From NCBI GenBank assembly GCA_030761205.1, contig JAULJL010000010.1:4717001-4781000 (forward strand): a stretch of DNA of 64,000 bases. Direction: 5' to 3'. Below, piece by piece: positions 46,601 to 56,700 of the stretch (positions within the stretch are counted from its first letter, which is position 1; every line of letters begins with the position of its first letter). The stretch comes from Fremontodendron californicum. Its lineage: Eukaryota > Streptophyta > Magnoliopsida > Malvales > Malvaceae. The notes under the pieces were generated by a model that made no database searches, was not told the origin of the DNA, and saw nothing but the letters and a program-made list of their open reading frames with translations. The position numbers and the translations under genes are program-made.

Positions 46601-47475
46601 TTTCTTTTCTTTTTTTGTTATTTACATTTCTTATAAAAAATGTAGCCATAAAGCAAAAGTAAATGTCAAAAAGTAAAATCATAAGAGTTCATGTTTGATA
46701 CGCTGACAGTGGAATTCTTTTAACTCCACAAGCAAGTTAAAAGGTTGTCACATATCCCACTTTCTTTTTTTAAATTAATTCTTTAGGAATCTATAATTCC
46801 ACTATTAGTGGAAGTGATAATTCCTCTTATAACATAAGAGTAAATCATGCATTTTTTGTTTTAAATAATATATAATCTTAAACTTTAATTATTGAAAATA
46901 TTCTTTACTTTTATATCCAAACTAACATTTTAAGTTAAAAACAAGTAGCACAAGCCAAACAGAAGCTTAACAAAAAGAAACCCATACACATGAAGAACAG
47001 ACATCCATGTAATTCAATAAAAACATTATTTGTTCTCATGATTATATCCGCCATTACCAATGTCTCAAACACAATATGCAATTACATTTCTCTAATTTTC
47101 AATATTTAATAAATTAATTAACTATTTAAAAAAGAAAGAAAAGAAAGCATACCGTGACAATAACAGTCTTGTCCTCGTTATAAAGGGGCTGATCGCCTGA
47201 AGTCGGATCTACGATAGCTAAACGCTGATGAGCAAGGTAACAATCTTGATGGCAATGTAATCCACTCCAATCAGGACCTCTATGCCTTAATCTGAACTCT
47301 CCATTTCAATCAAAATCAACAATCATTTTCACGTATGCAATTTTTATTAAAAAAAAATAAATAAATTAAAATGCTAAAACTAAATAAAAAATCACCTCCG
47401 AGACAGTTCGATGATACGAGAGCGTTTAGCTTGAGAGTTGTTAACGCAGCCAAAGACTGCAAGTATTCCACACAT
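40620..47475 (-). CDS. ASN: Asparagine synthetase (glutamine-hydrolysing), 14 exons
   Basis: Converts aspartate, glutamine and ATP to asparagine. Exons, 5' to 3': 47475-47396, 47291-47153, 46178-46083, 45945-45804, 45187-45092, 44925-44831, 43985-43824, 43518-43438, 43339-43118, 42986-42852, 42169-42089, 41897-41811, 41726-41619, 40826-40620; 1731 nt, 576 aa, normal for plants. The N-terminal glutaminase domain begins MCGILAVFG (Cys2 nucleophile after Met removal), with RLAIVDP, VNGEIYN (N75, E77) and D98. The synthetase domain has the PP-loop SGGLDSS at 233-239, then LSGEGSDEIFGGY and EARVPFLDKEF. It most resembles the ASN2/ASN3-like plant class by eye. Intron 6 uses a GC donor (AAG|GCATGC). 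It is convergent with the TLDc gene. Confidence 0.95.
41134..41301 (+). mobile_element. hAT-type MITE, family CTATGTT, copy 4 (asparagine synthetase intron 13)
   Basis: CTATGTTGCTCCTACTC to CTGAGTCCGAGTAACATAA are inverted ends. Flanks GTGACAAA (41126-41133) and GAGACAAA (41302-41309) match 7 of 8. The interior GTGTCCGACGCATATCCGG and ACATGGGTATGG is shared with copies 1 and 2. Confidence 0.85.
42200..42533 (+). repeat. Tandem duplication, ~160-bp unit (asparagine synthetase intron 10)
   Basis: Two adjacent imperfect copies share ACAACTCTTCCTTGACCA / ATAACTCTTCCTTGACCA, AACTAGTATTGAT, GGCATCAGCTCATTATCAAA and AAAATCCACTACC. The second copy begins at about 42371. Confidence 0.85.
45480..45600 (-). 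repeat. Possible SINE-like segment (asparagine synthetase intron 4)
   Basis: On the minus strand GTTCCAATGGTTGACCACCC is followed by GGGTTCAAACACC, resembling tRNA-type A and B boxes in a locally GC-rich patch. No target duplication was found. Confidence 0.4.
46684..46840. repeat. Dispersed repeat R3, copy in asparagine synthetase intron 2
   Basis: AGAGTTCATGTTTGATACG, AACTCCACAAGCAAGTTAAA and GGTTGTCACATATCCCA align with 38928-39010. The right part adds TAATTCCACTATTAGTGGAA, an inverted repeat typical of small plant elements. Confidence 0.5.
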
Positions 47476-49486
47476 GGCGGGCGTTTGTTGCTGCCTGGGT
47501 TTTGGAATGAAGGGTGGAGGCCGCTGAGAAGGAATCAGTAGGAAAATGCGAGTGGATTTTGTAATTTAAATAATACAGCCTCCTTCAATCACAGCCGTCG
47601 ATTTTGACTAGCTTTTTTCCAAGATTCCATTTTTCTCTTGCTTTCTGCCAGTCACCAAATCTAGAATCTGTTCACTTTTAAATTCTTTATTATTAGGGTT
47701 TTGGAATTTTGAGAATTTCTTTTACTTTTATTAGAGATCCCGAATGGTGGGGTCAATATCCTTTACCGTACAAATTTTCATTCGTTACGTGGAGTTGCTT
47801 TCTATTTTATGCACCTCAGATCATCACCGTTCGATTCTTCATCAAATGGGTCTCTTGTGAGTTGCGATGTATGGGACCAAACCTGGAGTTGGTTCATTGC
47901 TTTATTTTTTTGTTAATAAAGTTGTCAGAACTTGCAAGATTCAAATGGAATCTCTTTCTTCTTCGGACCAAAAAACGGAATTTTTTAATATAGTATTAAA
48001 AAAATTCAGAATCTTTCAAGTTCCGGTTAAGAAAGAAAATTAATCATAATACATCCTTATTGCTTTTATATTTTTTTCAATAAATTTTGTTAATTAATGT
48101 TTTAAAGATATTTTTTTAAATTATTATATATAATAATATCTTCGTTCAATATATTAAAAATAACAAATAAATTATCAATTTTTATTATAAATGATATATA
48201 AATTTTGTTAACAAATATTTTAAATCACTTTATAGAAAAATAGGATGCTCAGGTAAGGTGTTTTGCAAGTTAAAACTACCTAAGGTCTCTATTATGGATG
48301 CTGCTTGTATGTTTATTTTGGCAATCTTTTTATGTTTTATAACTGCTATGGTATCTTCATACTAAATTATAAGCATAATTGTCTTCCTTCTTTTTCCAGA
48401 TTCCGGTTGTAACCGGTGGGATTCTCGTTGGCCTTGTACCAGCCTTGCTGGTGGAGTGAGAAAGGATAGAGTATTTTTTAAATGGCTGCAGGTCGACATA
48501 GCGGCTATTGAATTGCATATGTTGTAAATTATTGAGTAAACAAAATCTCAATTTTAAGCCATTGATATCACTTCTTAATTAGTAATTTCACTAATCCATA
48601 TATTGATATTAGGTCGATACTGTATCTCGATCATGGATTTAAATAATAATTGCAACGTGATGTTACAGTCATTATTTTATAATTTTGATTTTTTTTTTGC
48701 TGTCGATATTCATCACAATTAAGTGTGAATTGTGTTAGTGGTCTGTCGCAGTTAAACTCACGATAATAAATTATGACTTGTGAATAATTTTTTTCTTTTA
48801 TAAATAAAAAATAATAAAGTGTCATAAATTATTTTAAAAATTATTAAAAAAAGTTACAGTTACAGTTATAATTATAATTAATATATTTTATTGTGTAAAA
48901 TGAAAGAAAAAAAAACGACCGTAATGATTACAATGATCACAATAACATTTATTATATCAACAATCGCGATAAACACGAAATGATCATTTTTATGTCCGGA
49001 ATCACAATTTAAATCCTTGGTACGGATTATCTGCTGCAACTGAGGGCACTGATACAGAGCTGAAACTTATCCCTTGTCTACGTATCTAAGGAATAAAGAT
49101 TTCAAAATATCATTTTTGGGGTATCATTAGAGTTGGAAGGATTAATCATCTCTTATTCAATCAACATCATTCTCTCAAGGATATTTATATAGTCAATGAA
49201 GAAGTAGCTTAAATAGTAGTTTATATAGTTATTTTTAAAAAATGTTATTTAACAGATTTAGAATTCGAATCTCGACATTTATAATTTCTTCGCTTATCTC
49301 ATGTTACGACCTAAAAAAAAAAGAAGAAGGCATAGTATACTTGCTTTCATCAATTTCAGGACGTTTGAATTGGGTATTGATTCCGACTGAAATTGGGAAG
49401 AAAAAGAACAAGGCTTTGATGTAGTCTTACATTTTTTTTTTGTTCAGTATGTAGTCTGACATTTCGAGCATTGTAAAATTGTATGA
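47476..49486. other. Upstream of asparagine synthetase and intergenic spacer
   Basis: The first few hundred bases are the probable asparagine synthetase promoter (minus strand), with TATTATTTAAAT near 47560-47572 as a possible TATA region. Farther right, 48400-48462 (+) looks like one orphan exon: an acceptor TTTTTCCAG followed by a frame reading IPVVTGGILVGLVPALLVE and a stop. The rest is AT-rich with no gene. Confidence 0.45.
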
Positions 49487-49496
49487 ATTATGAAAT

Positions 49497-50270
49497 GGTT
49501 AATACACAAACAAATTGATTTTTTACTATATATTTTTTTTTATGATTTGGTATTTAAAGAAAAAATTCACAATAAAATATTTAGATTTTAATTTCGTCAT
49601 GCACGTTAGTCTAATGCCTAATGACATGCTGACATGTGCATTTTTACCAAATAAAAACTTGACACATGATAATTTTGACACATCAGCAATGCCACGTCAG
49701 TATTTAAAAAAAAAATTTATTTTTTAATTTGCTTTTTTTGAATTAAAAAAATTTTAAAAAATAAAAAACTAATCTTTTTCTAATATTTTTAAATTTTCAA
49801 AAAAAATAAAATAAAATCTTCTCTCTTTTTCTCTTTTTCCCTCTTTTCCTAAGTTAACCCTTCTTCTCTCTTCCTTCTTTCTTTTCTCTCTCTTCCCCGA
49901 CCTATCGTCGATTTTGCCAGCCCGAGGTAGACCGGCGACCGATCGACCCTTCCTCTCCCTTCTTCTTTTTCTCTCTTCCTCTTTCTTCTTTTTTTCATTT
50001 TTTTTAATTTTTTTTTTTATATTTTATTTTAAAAATGAAAAAATTAAATTGTTGATGTGGAAATGTTGATATGGCGTTGACTTAGACTCATGACGACTTT
50101 CTATTGGTCGACCAGACCATATCAGTATTAATGTAACAGCGTTAACCACTTGAGTAATTTGATTGACAAAATACAAATTCAAATACCTAATCGTGTTTTT
50201 TATTTAGATACCAAATCGTAAAAAAAAAAATAATAATAATAATAAAAGGGGCAATTTATGCATTAAACCC
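49497..50270. mobile_element. Mutator-type (MULE) non-autonomous element, copy B
   Basis: Left GGTTAATACAC and TATGATTTGGTATTTAAAG pair with, inverted from the right, GGGTTTAATGCA and TACGATTTGGTATCTAAAT. A perfect 10-bp direct repeat ATTATGAAAT flanks it (49487-49496, 50271-50280), in the Mutator range. The core is a pyrimidine-rich run then GC-rich GACCTATCGTCGATTTTGCC, parallel to the core of the copy at 24062-25075. It ends about 240 bases before the uL23-like start codon. Confidence 0.8.
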
Positions 50271-50512
50271 ATTATGAAATAAATAAATAGTCATTCATGT
50301 GGATGTGAAGTATCTTTATGGCCCATTAATACTAAACAGATTTCTAGCCCAGCCCAAGATATACCTGCTAGGGAAAAAGAAAGCAGAGCAAGCACCAAGG
50401 AAGCCAGTCTCCTTCTGCAAAAGCCTTACAAAAACCCTCTTCCATTACCATTTCGATCTTTGAGCTCCATAAAAAAAAAACCCAGAGTTGCCAAAATAAA
50501 AAAGGGTAGAAA

Positions 50513-51043
50513 ATGGGGAGTAGATTAGGAAGACGAGTTGTCCACTTCGCGAACCTTCCAATCAAGCTACTAATGCCAAACACTTTCAACAACATCAGAG
50601 AAATAGCTCTCAAAACCATCCCATCGGCATCCAAGATCGAGATCAAACGCGTCCTCGAATCCCTCTACGGTTTCGACGTCGACGAGGTCCGTACTCTCAA
50701 CAGGGAAGGCAAGAAGAAGAAGCGCGGCGGTTTCTTAATCGCCAGACCGGATTACAAGAAAGCTTACGTTACTTTAAGAACCCCTCTTTCGATATCCGAA
50801 AATCTTTTCCCTATTAAGGTTATTCAAGAGGAAAAGGAAAGTATTAATAAGAATAGTAAGAGTAAGAGCGTTGTTGAAGAAGGGGAAAAGAAGAAGCATT
50901 GGCTTGATGGGAAGATGAAGGATGGTGGAGCTGAGAAGGGGAAGGGGAAGGCTCCTTACGCCTCGGGTCGCAGAGGAGGAGGCGGCGGGGGCGGCAGCGG
51001 AGAGGTGAAGTTTCCTTGGAGTAGCATGAGGAGGGCTAGTTAG
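50513..51043 (+). CDS. Ribosomal protein uL23 family, probably mitochondrial large subunit
   Basis: A single-exon frame of 176 aa starting MGSRLGRRVVHFANLPIKLL. The core (about 15-100) carries the L23 fold pattern: FANLPIKLLMP, IREIALKTIPSASKIEIKRVLESLYGF (helix then strand), VRTLNREGKKKKRGGFL, and DYKKAYVTLR. The C-terminal extension is Lys/Glu-rich, then a glycine run (RRGGGGGGGSG), ending EVKFPWSSMRRAS. The mitochondrial assignment rests on similarity to the plant L23/L15e-type nuclear protein (At4g39880 by memory and position). The frame fills the locus without introns. Confidence 0.88.
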   Translation: MGSRLGRRVVHFANLPIKLLMPNTFNNIREIALKTIPSASKIEIKRVLESLYGFDVDEVRTLNREGKKKKRGGFLIARPDYKKAYVTLRTPLSISENLFPIKVIQEEKESINKNSKSKSVVEEGEKKKHWLDGKMKDGGAEKGKGKAPYASGRRGGGGGGGSGEVKFPWSSMRRAS

Positions 51044-51529
51044 GTAGGTAGGATTTCTGAGGATGTTTTTAATAAGGGTTTTAATGGGAAAACTGGACTA
51101 TCCATGAAGAATGTTTTTTTTCTTTCTTTCTCTTAACGTTATTGATGAGAAATTATTAATGACGCATATTATTGAAGCATTATGAAATGGGGTTTTATTT
51201 TTTTCTTGTTTGAATTTTTGTAATTTAGTTTTTGTTTGATTGATAGAGCATAATTAGTAGTGTGGTTCTTGTGGTTATCGCGCAAGGCTCGAGTGTTAAG
51301 GAACTTGTTTAACCAAAATGGAATTGATAAACATGCTTTGTGGTTTAGCATAATTGTTGATCAAACTTATATGAATCCTCTGTTGCCTAGTTCAGAAATC
51401 GAATGCCTGCTTGTTTTCTGTTTCAGTTGAGACACATTTCTAGCTGCTCGTTTATCAGTCCTAAGTTGTTTTTTACCTCGTCTATTGCTGTAATAAAGCA
51501 TTAGTAAGGAAGACTATGTTCGAGATTGA

Positions 51530-51735
51530 GATTTATATGGCTGAAATCACAGATCTTTTTCCATTATGAACATGTTCTATGGTCTAATAACAGCAGAACC
51601 TTCGATACTTGCATGATGGAGATCACACTTCCCTTTCCTCTATGAATATTTGCTATGGTCTAATAACAGCATATCCTTTGAGATTTACATGACTGAGATC
51701 ACAGTTCCCTTTCCATTATGAACATGTTCCTTGCA
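51530..51735 (+). repeat. 76-bp tandem array, about 2.7 units
   Basis: CTATGGTCTAATAACAGCA recurs at 51577 and 51653, and GATCACA-type and TTTCCATTATGAACATGTTC blocks recur with the same 76-base period. It lies between the convergent uL23-like and NPH3 genes. Confidence 0.88.
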
Positions 51736-51926
51736 TCTTTCATTTATAAGGGAGAGATCCATTGATGTTTTATAGGCTAAGGTGAGGTATTATTTGATGA
51801 TAACATCCACTCTAAATCTTGTGTAATAAGCTGGTCAAAGATGGAAAACTAATGCACATAATGCTGTTGAGGCTATTGGTTGGGTTGAGCATTGACATTA
51901 CAAGATGCTTACTGCGAATGAATTTA

Positions 51927-54900
51927 TCACATTGATCGCCTACGTCTAAAGCTGAGTCTGAAGCCAGCTGGATTTTGCCTCTGCTGTCCATCTCCATTGT
52001 CATCACTTTCTGCCTTCACATGGAAAGACTTCTTAATCTTCCTCCAATTCAAACTCCAACCCGATGCATTCTTGTGCTTGCTGCTTATCTTTTCGTACTC
52101 TTGTTGCAGGTCAGAGTAGTCATTTTGTAGTTCTCCCATCTTTGTCTTTACATTCTCCAGTTCTAATTTGAGGTTCTTTATCTCTGTGTTTGTGGATGGT
52201 CGGTGTTCCTCTTGTTCGGAATTATCATCTCTCGTTAATGGTTCCTTACCTTGCATTGCCATCCTCATCTTTGCTTGCTCTGAAAATAAAACCTGCATGT
52301 ATTAAGTTGATGGACCATATTAGCTCTCAGAGATGAGTTTTATGCCTGGCGAGCTTGTCTACTATCAGAGTGTCAATAGCTTTTCTTGATGCGCCTTCTC
52401 TTCGTTCTGATGGCATTTTATTTCACTATCATGTTATCAGATGCCTGTGATCTAGATAATTCTGATTTCTTGTCTGAATTCTCTACAGTGAAATCTATAA
52501 ACTGCTATTTTGGAATCACTAGATAGTTTAATTCTTGGAAACATCTAAACATTACCTTTTGGTGTCCACAATTGTTCTGTTGACCCTGTGATTGCCTTCT
52601 TCTCCAGTGAATGATACGCACGCGCGCACACACACACACATATATATGTATTATATATATTGGATTTTTTTGGTTTTAAGTGATCTGTGGTTGATTTATC
52701 TCTTAGTTTTGTGCTCTTATAGCTCACTTGAGCTTTTCCTTCTATGGATGTGCACTTATATCAGGTGGTATTTTGGTGTTTTCACTAGATGATAAGCTTA
52801 TCAATGAAAATCGTTTGTATAGATGTGTGCCTAATGCAGAAGACCTCTCTCTATATTATACTTTTCTGCTGCGATAATGGGTTACCACAGTGGTAATTAC
52901 CGTTTGTAACATGAAGATCTACTAACTAGCATTATAACAACCATAAAAATGCTCGCACTTGTTTACTTGTGGATTTGCTCTTTATTTAAAGCTTTAAGGA
53001 ACGCTTTCACAGGTATGTCAGATATATTTATATTGCAAGCTGTTGTTATTCCTGGTCTAAAAAGTCTAATCTAACTTCAGAATAGATCCCTGAAGTTGCA
53101 GGATTACCTGTTACTCTTGGTTTACTTTAGAACCATGAATTAGTAGTTTTGTTTGACTCTTTAAGAATTGACTCATTGAGCTTGATAGCTATACAGTACA
53201 AACTCTTCATAACTCATGGGAGATACTGATGCAATGAAAGACTTTGAATATGAAGTTCTGAAATAAGTTACCTGGACAACAGTTCTTAGGGGCAACCGAT
53301 CATTTTGTGCAGCATGCATGCATGCATCATATGATAGTTTTTCACAGTTCATTATTTTGCACAATCTTCTGCGATCATGCTCAGATAATGAAGGATGAGT
53401 CTGAAAAGGATATCAAGAATTAAATATTAAAGATCAAATATAACAAATGATTTTAAAAGCATAAGAGGTTTGGCAAGTAACCTTGAGATAGATATCAATG
53501 GCTCTATAGAGACCATCATCACATGGTCGAGCATTTTCTGGCAAGGATTCAGCAAGAACTTGAAATTTTGTGATGGAAAGATTTGGATCCCTTGCTACTT
53601 CAGCTAAGTAATTGTCCAATAGCTTACTAACATTTGTTTTCCCTATATTTTGTTGCTGTTGTTGTTGTTGTTCATGCATCAAGAAATAGTCCCAAATCCT
53701 TTGCACCACGTCAATGTTGTGCATTGTTCGCCGCTCAGGTGAACTGTGGAAGAAGGTATATGAGTAGGAATATAATGCAGTCTAATTGCATGGTTATAAA
53801 AGGAATTCACTTTTGGAGAGTTTCTTTTTGGATAAGCATGCTAAATTTTATAATCTACAAATGAGGTAGAATGGTAGAATACTCACTTTAGCATTATTCC
53901 CTGATCTTCATTTTTATAATTAGGGATCAGTAGATCGTTTACATTGGCATCTTCCAGCATCATTCCAATTCTCTTTTCGAGATCTGATATCAGAGCCGGT
54001 GATGCAGAATACACCATGGCTGTTTTCAACATCTGCAACAAGAACTTACATGAAACAGCTCCATTTTGAGAAGGAAGTATGCTTACCAGGCTTTCAATAA
54101 TTGTTCTTTGTTCCTTGTTTTGTCCAGCACTCTCTTCTTCCTTCCTTCTCAAAATACTGAACTGCAACTCACTCTTTACAAATCCATATCCTCTCAGTCC
54201 TTCCAGGTCCTCATCCATGCCTGGCAGCCACTTATCTGCATAATTCTTTATGCATTTACCTATGATCTCTGCTTTTGTTCCTTTTGCTCTAATTGCTGTC
54301 ATAATCCTCATGAAATGATCAATGCGAAGGGTAGCCACATCATCAAACCACCAACTTTCTTCACTAATTACATCCCCAGTTGATGAGTTCTCTCTTGAAG
54401 CCTTATAAGCTATTGAGTCACAGCATCTTCTGACAACCTGGAGGTTTTCTGGCCATGGAGATAGGGTTTCACAAGATTTGAGGACGGTAATAGTATCTTT
54501 CCAGGAAGCCAGGACTACAAACGTTAGAAAAGCTTCTGTTTTGGCTATGAGATTTCCGTCTTCAAATTCTTCTGTCATCTCTAGATATTCGGATGCACAT
54601 CTTAGTGCAGCTATATTATTGGGGTTTAAGTCTACTGGGAGACCATAACAAAATTTTAGAATCATCTCGAATGTTTCTGATCCACCTGGAAAATTTTCAA
54701 GCTTGAGATCATGCCCAAAATTTGAGATTGAAGGCTGAAGTTCCAGCTGCCCAATGTAGCCACATTTTGATACCAAGGGATACTGTTTCAGGAGAAAGTT
54801 ATGAGAGAGCTAGTAGTTTGATTCCAAGGTTGGTTCTTCATCTTTTTATACATTAATTTCACGTTGATAAGATTATTTTGTTAATTGATGAGTAAATTGA

Positions 54901-55027
54901 AAGAGTAACTAGTTTCTTTATCTTCCAACTTGGCCAGAGAATATTCAGAATTTTGTCTCTAGGTAAAAGTTTGAATCCTAGAAATCTGAAATAGTGATAA
55001 ATCAGGGTTATTTGCTAATTATCTTTA

Positions 55028-55069
<42 letters not shown>

Positions 55070-55696
55070 TATCATATCATATCACAAGGGATTTTGAATG
55101 TTATACAGTTGCCTTACTTTTTGTTTTCCTCTATTTGTGTTCTTATTTAATGCGTTTATTATTGAACCCTTCTGCAGTTTAGTTTAGCTAAAAAAGGGTT
55201 CAAATAAAAAAGGAAAACAAGAAAAGAAAGGGTCTGAATCCTGATAGTTATGCTGGTCATATTGAATGTTACACAAAATCTTCTTTTTTTGTTTGCAAGT
55301 TACCTTGTGAACATTGAAGATTACTTCTTGAACTTGGATTGCTAAATCTGTGGGGATTTGAGATGTGGCAAACCTGCATTTCGCCCAAAAAAGAAAAGAA
55401 ACATGAGCTGCAGAGATATACTTTGAAACAAAATGGTAAATAGCTTGTGCATCTCAACATTTTATTGATAACAATTATGTTGTCAATTCTAGTTTTTGTT
55501 TTGGATTGAAGCTTGAGAGTTTGAATAGCAAGGAATACATGTTTTACCATGAGAGTTCTTTCCTTTCGAAGCTATCAGCTGCGATGATGAGTTTGTTTGG
55601 AACTACGATGCTTTGATCATAAGCTTGACGATCAGTAGCATCGGTGTCACTTCCACCAGGACTTCGAGGCTGAGGCATTTGAAGAGATTTCTTCAT
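51927..55696 (-). CDS. BTB/POZ and NPH3-domain protein (NRL family), 6 coding exons
   Basis: Coding exons 55696-55548, 55373-55304, 54782-53887, 53743-53482, 53400-53272, 52292-51927 give 1872 nt, 623 aa. It starts MKKSLQMPQPRSPGGSDTD; the BTB domain (about 48-150) shows WFATSQIPTDLAIQV and FPGGSETFEMILKFCYG; the NPH3 domain (about 217-485) starts WWFDDVATLRIDHF. A C-terminal coiled coil (about 537-575) follows, and the protein ends SFRRRRSM. Family members are plasma-membrane-associated adaptors, some for phototropin signalling or CUL3 ligases; this member most resembles At5g67385-type proteins by eye. A TTTTTGCAG acceptor 22 bases upstream of the ATG suggests a 5'-UTR intron. A tempting donor near 54085 is exonic: the frame runs straight through. 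Confidence 0.93.
52618..52660. repeat. (CA)n/(TA)n microsatellite in NPH3 intron 5
   Basis: CGCGCGCACACACACACACA followed by TATATATGTATTATATATAT. Confidence 0.9.
55030..55084. repeat. (TA)n followed by (ATATC)n microsatellite, NPH3 intron 2
   Basis: TA alternation over about 38 bases, then four ATATC-type pentamers. Confidence 0.92.
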
Positions 55697-56459
55697 GGTA
55701 ATGCAGCTCTTCCTGCAAAAATATGCTTTGAGTTTCTAATACTGTTTAAATGGGTGAAGAGCCTATGAAACAAAAGCAGGGTGCAGTTTGAGTAAATGTG
55801 AGAAGCAAGTCTGTGGCTGGAAGGGACAGATGGTCAAGTTGGTTGGTGGCCTGCTCACTTCACTGCTTTTTCTTTGTCTTTGTCTTTAATTAGAGAAACT
55901 GTTGTGAGGAAATAGATGGAGATTAATCAAGGTTTTGATGTGTTATAATTGAAGGGAAGGGAATGTTGGCTATGATTTGTCAATTTCTGAGCCACTTATG
56001 CTTGGATCATTATTCCATGATGATTATGTGGCTGACACACTATTTTCTCACATTTATTATAGTAGTGTGAGTCCATGTCTTTGATCAGGAAAGTTCTTTG
56101 ACTTTGAATGCCAAGCATATTTCTGAAAACAAGCCATAGTAATATTGTTAATGTCAGTGTTATAATTCTTAGTACATGGAGCATGCTCAGACATTATGAA
56201 ATAAAGAACATAGCAAAAAGATTAGATTAGATTTAGATTCATTCATATGAATGTCTAAGAAAAGTTTGGATGCCTGCCCCTAGGCCCTGCCCCATCATCC
56301 TCTATATATCCTTCCTCCAATTCATGTCTTTTGACTATTCTTTTTTTTTTCCCCAACTTCTTATTTTTAATAGAAATTTCTTTCAATTGAGTAACATGTT
56401 GCCTGAGGCTGAGTTGTTCCACTTTGCCTTCGCTTTTTATTTTTTTATTTTTTATTAAT
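55697..56459. other. Upstream region of the NPH3 gene
   Basis: Probable 5' UTR and promoter on the minus strand; no coding sequence and no distinct motif identified. Confidence 0.4.
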
Positions 56460-56690
56460 TGACAGAAACAGAAATTTTGAATTATATTTTATGTGTTTTA
56501 AAGAATGAAAAGCATATTACATTATTTATATACAGTAAAAAATGCTATTCTAGGTAACTCACTAATTACATAATAAATACAAATAAAGACCAATCCCTAA
56601 GAATTAGGGATTGTTGACTAATCCCTAAGAATTAGGGATTGTTGACTAATTAGGTACAACAATCCTTAAAAATTAGGGATTGTTTTCTCA
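56460..56690 (-). repeat. 3' LTR of the copia element
   Basis: On the minus strand begins TGAGAAAACAATCCC directly after the purine tract GAGGGGGGAGTG, ends TTCTGTTTCTGTCA, and contains a TATA-like TGTATATAAATAATG. The palindrome AATCCCTAAGAATTAGGGATT occurs twice, at 56592-56612 and 56620-56640 (28-base period). Confidence 0.75.
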
Positions 56691-56700
56691 CACTCCCCCC

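Noticed and set aside
54020..54095. Apparent intron in the NPH3 gene (GTAAGC donor near 54085, TTGCAG further on)
   Set aside because: The reading frame continues through it with conserved NPH3 residues (SLVSILPSQNGAVSCKFLLQ), so it is exonic.
56592..56680. Possible CRISPR-like or regulatory repeat array
   Set aside because: Only two to three palindromes in a plant LTR; no spacers and wrong kind of genome.
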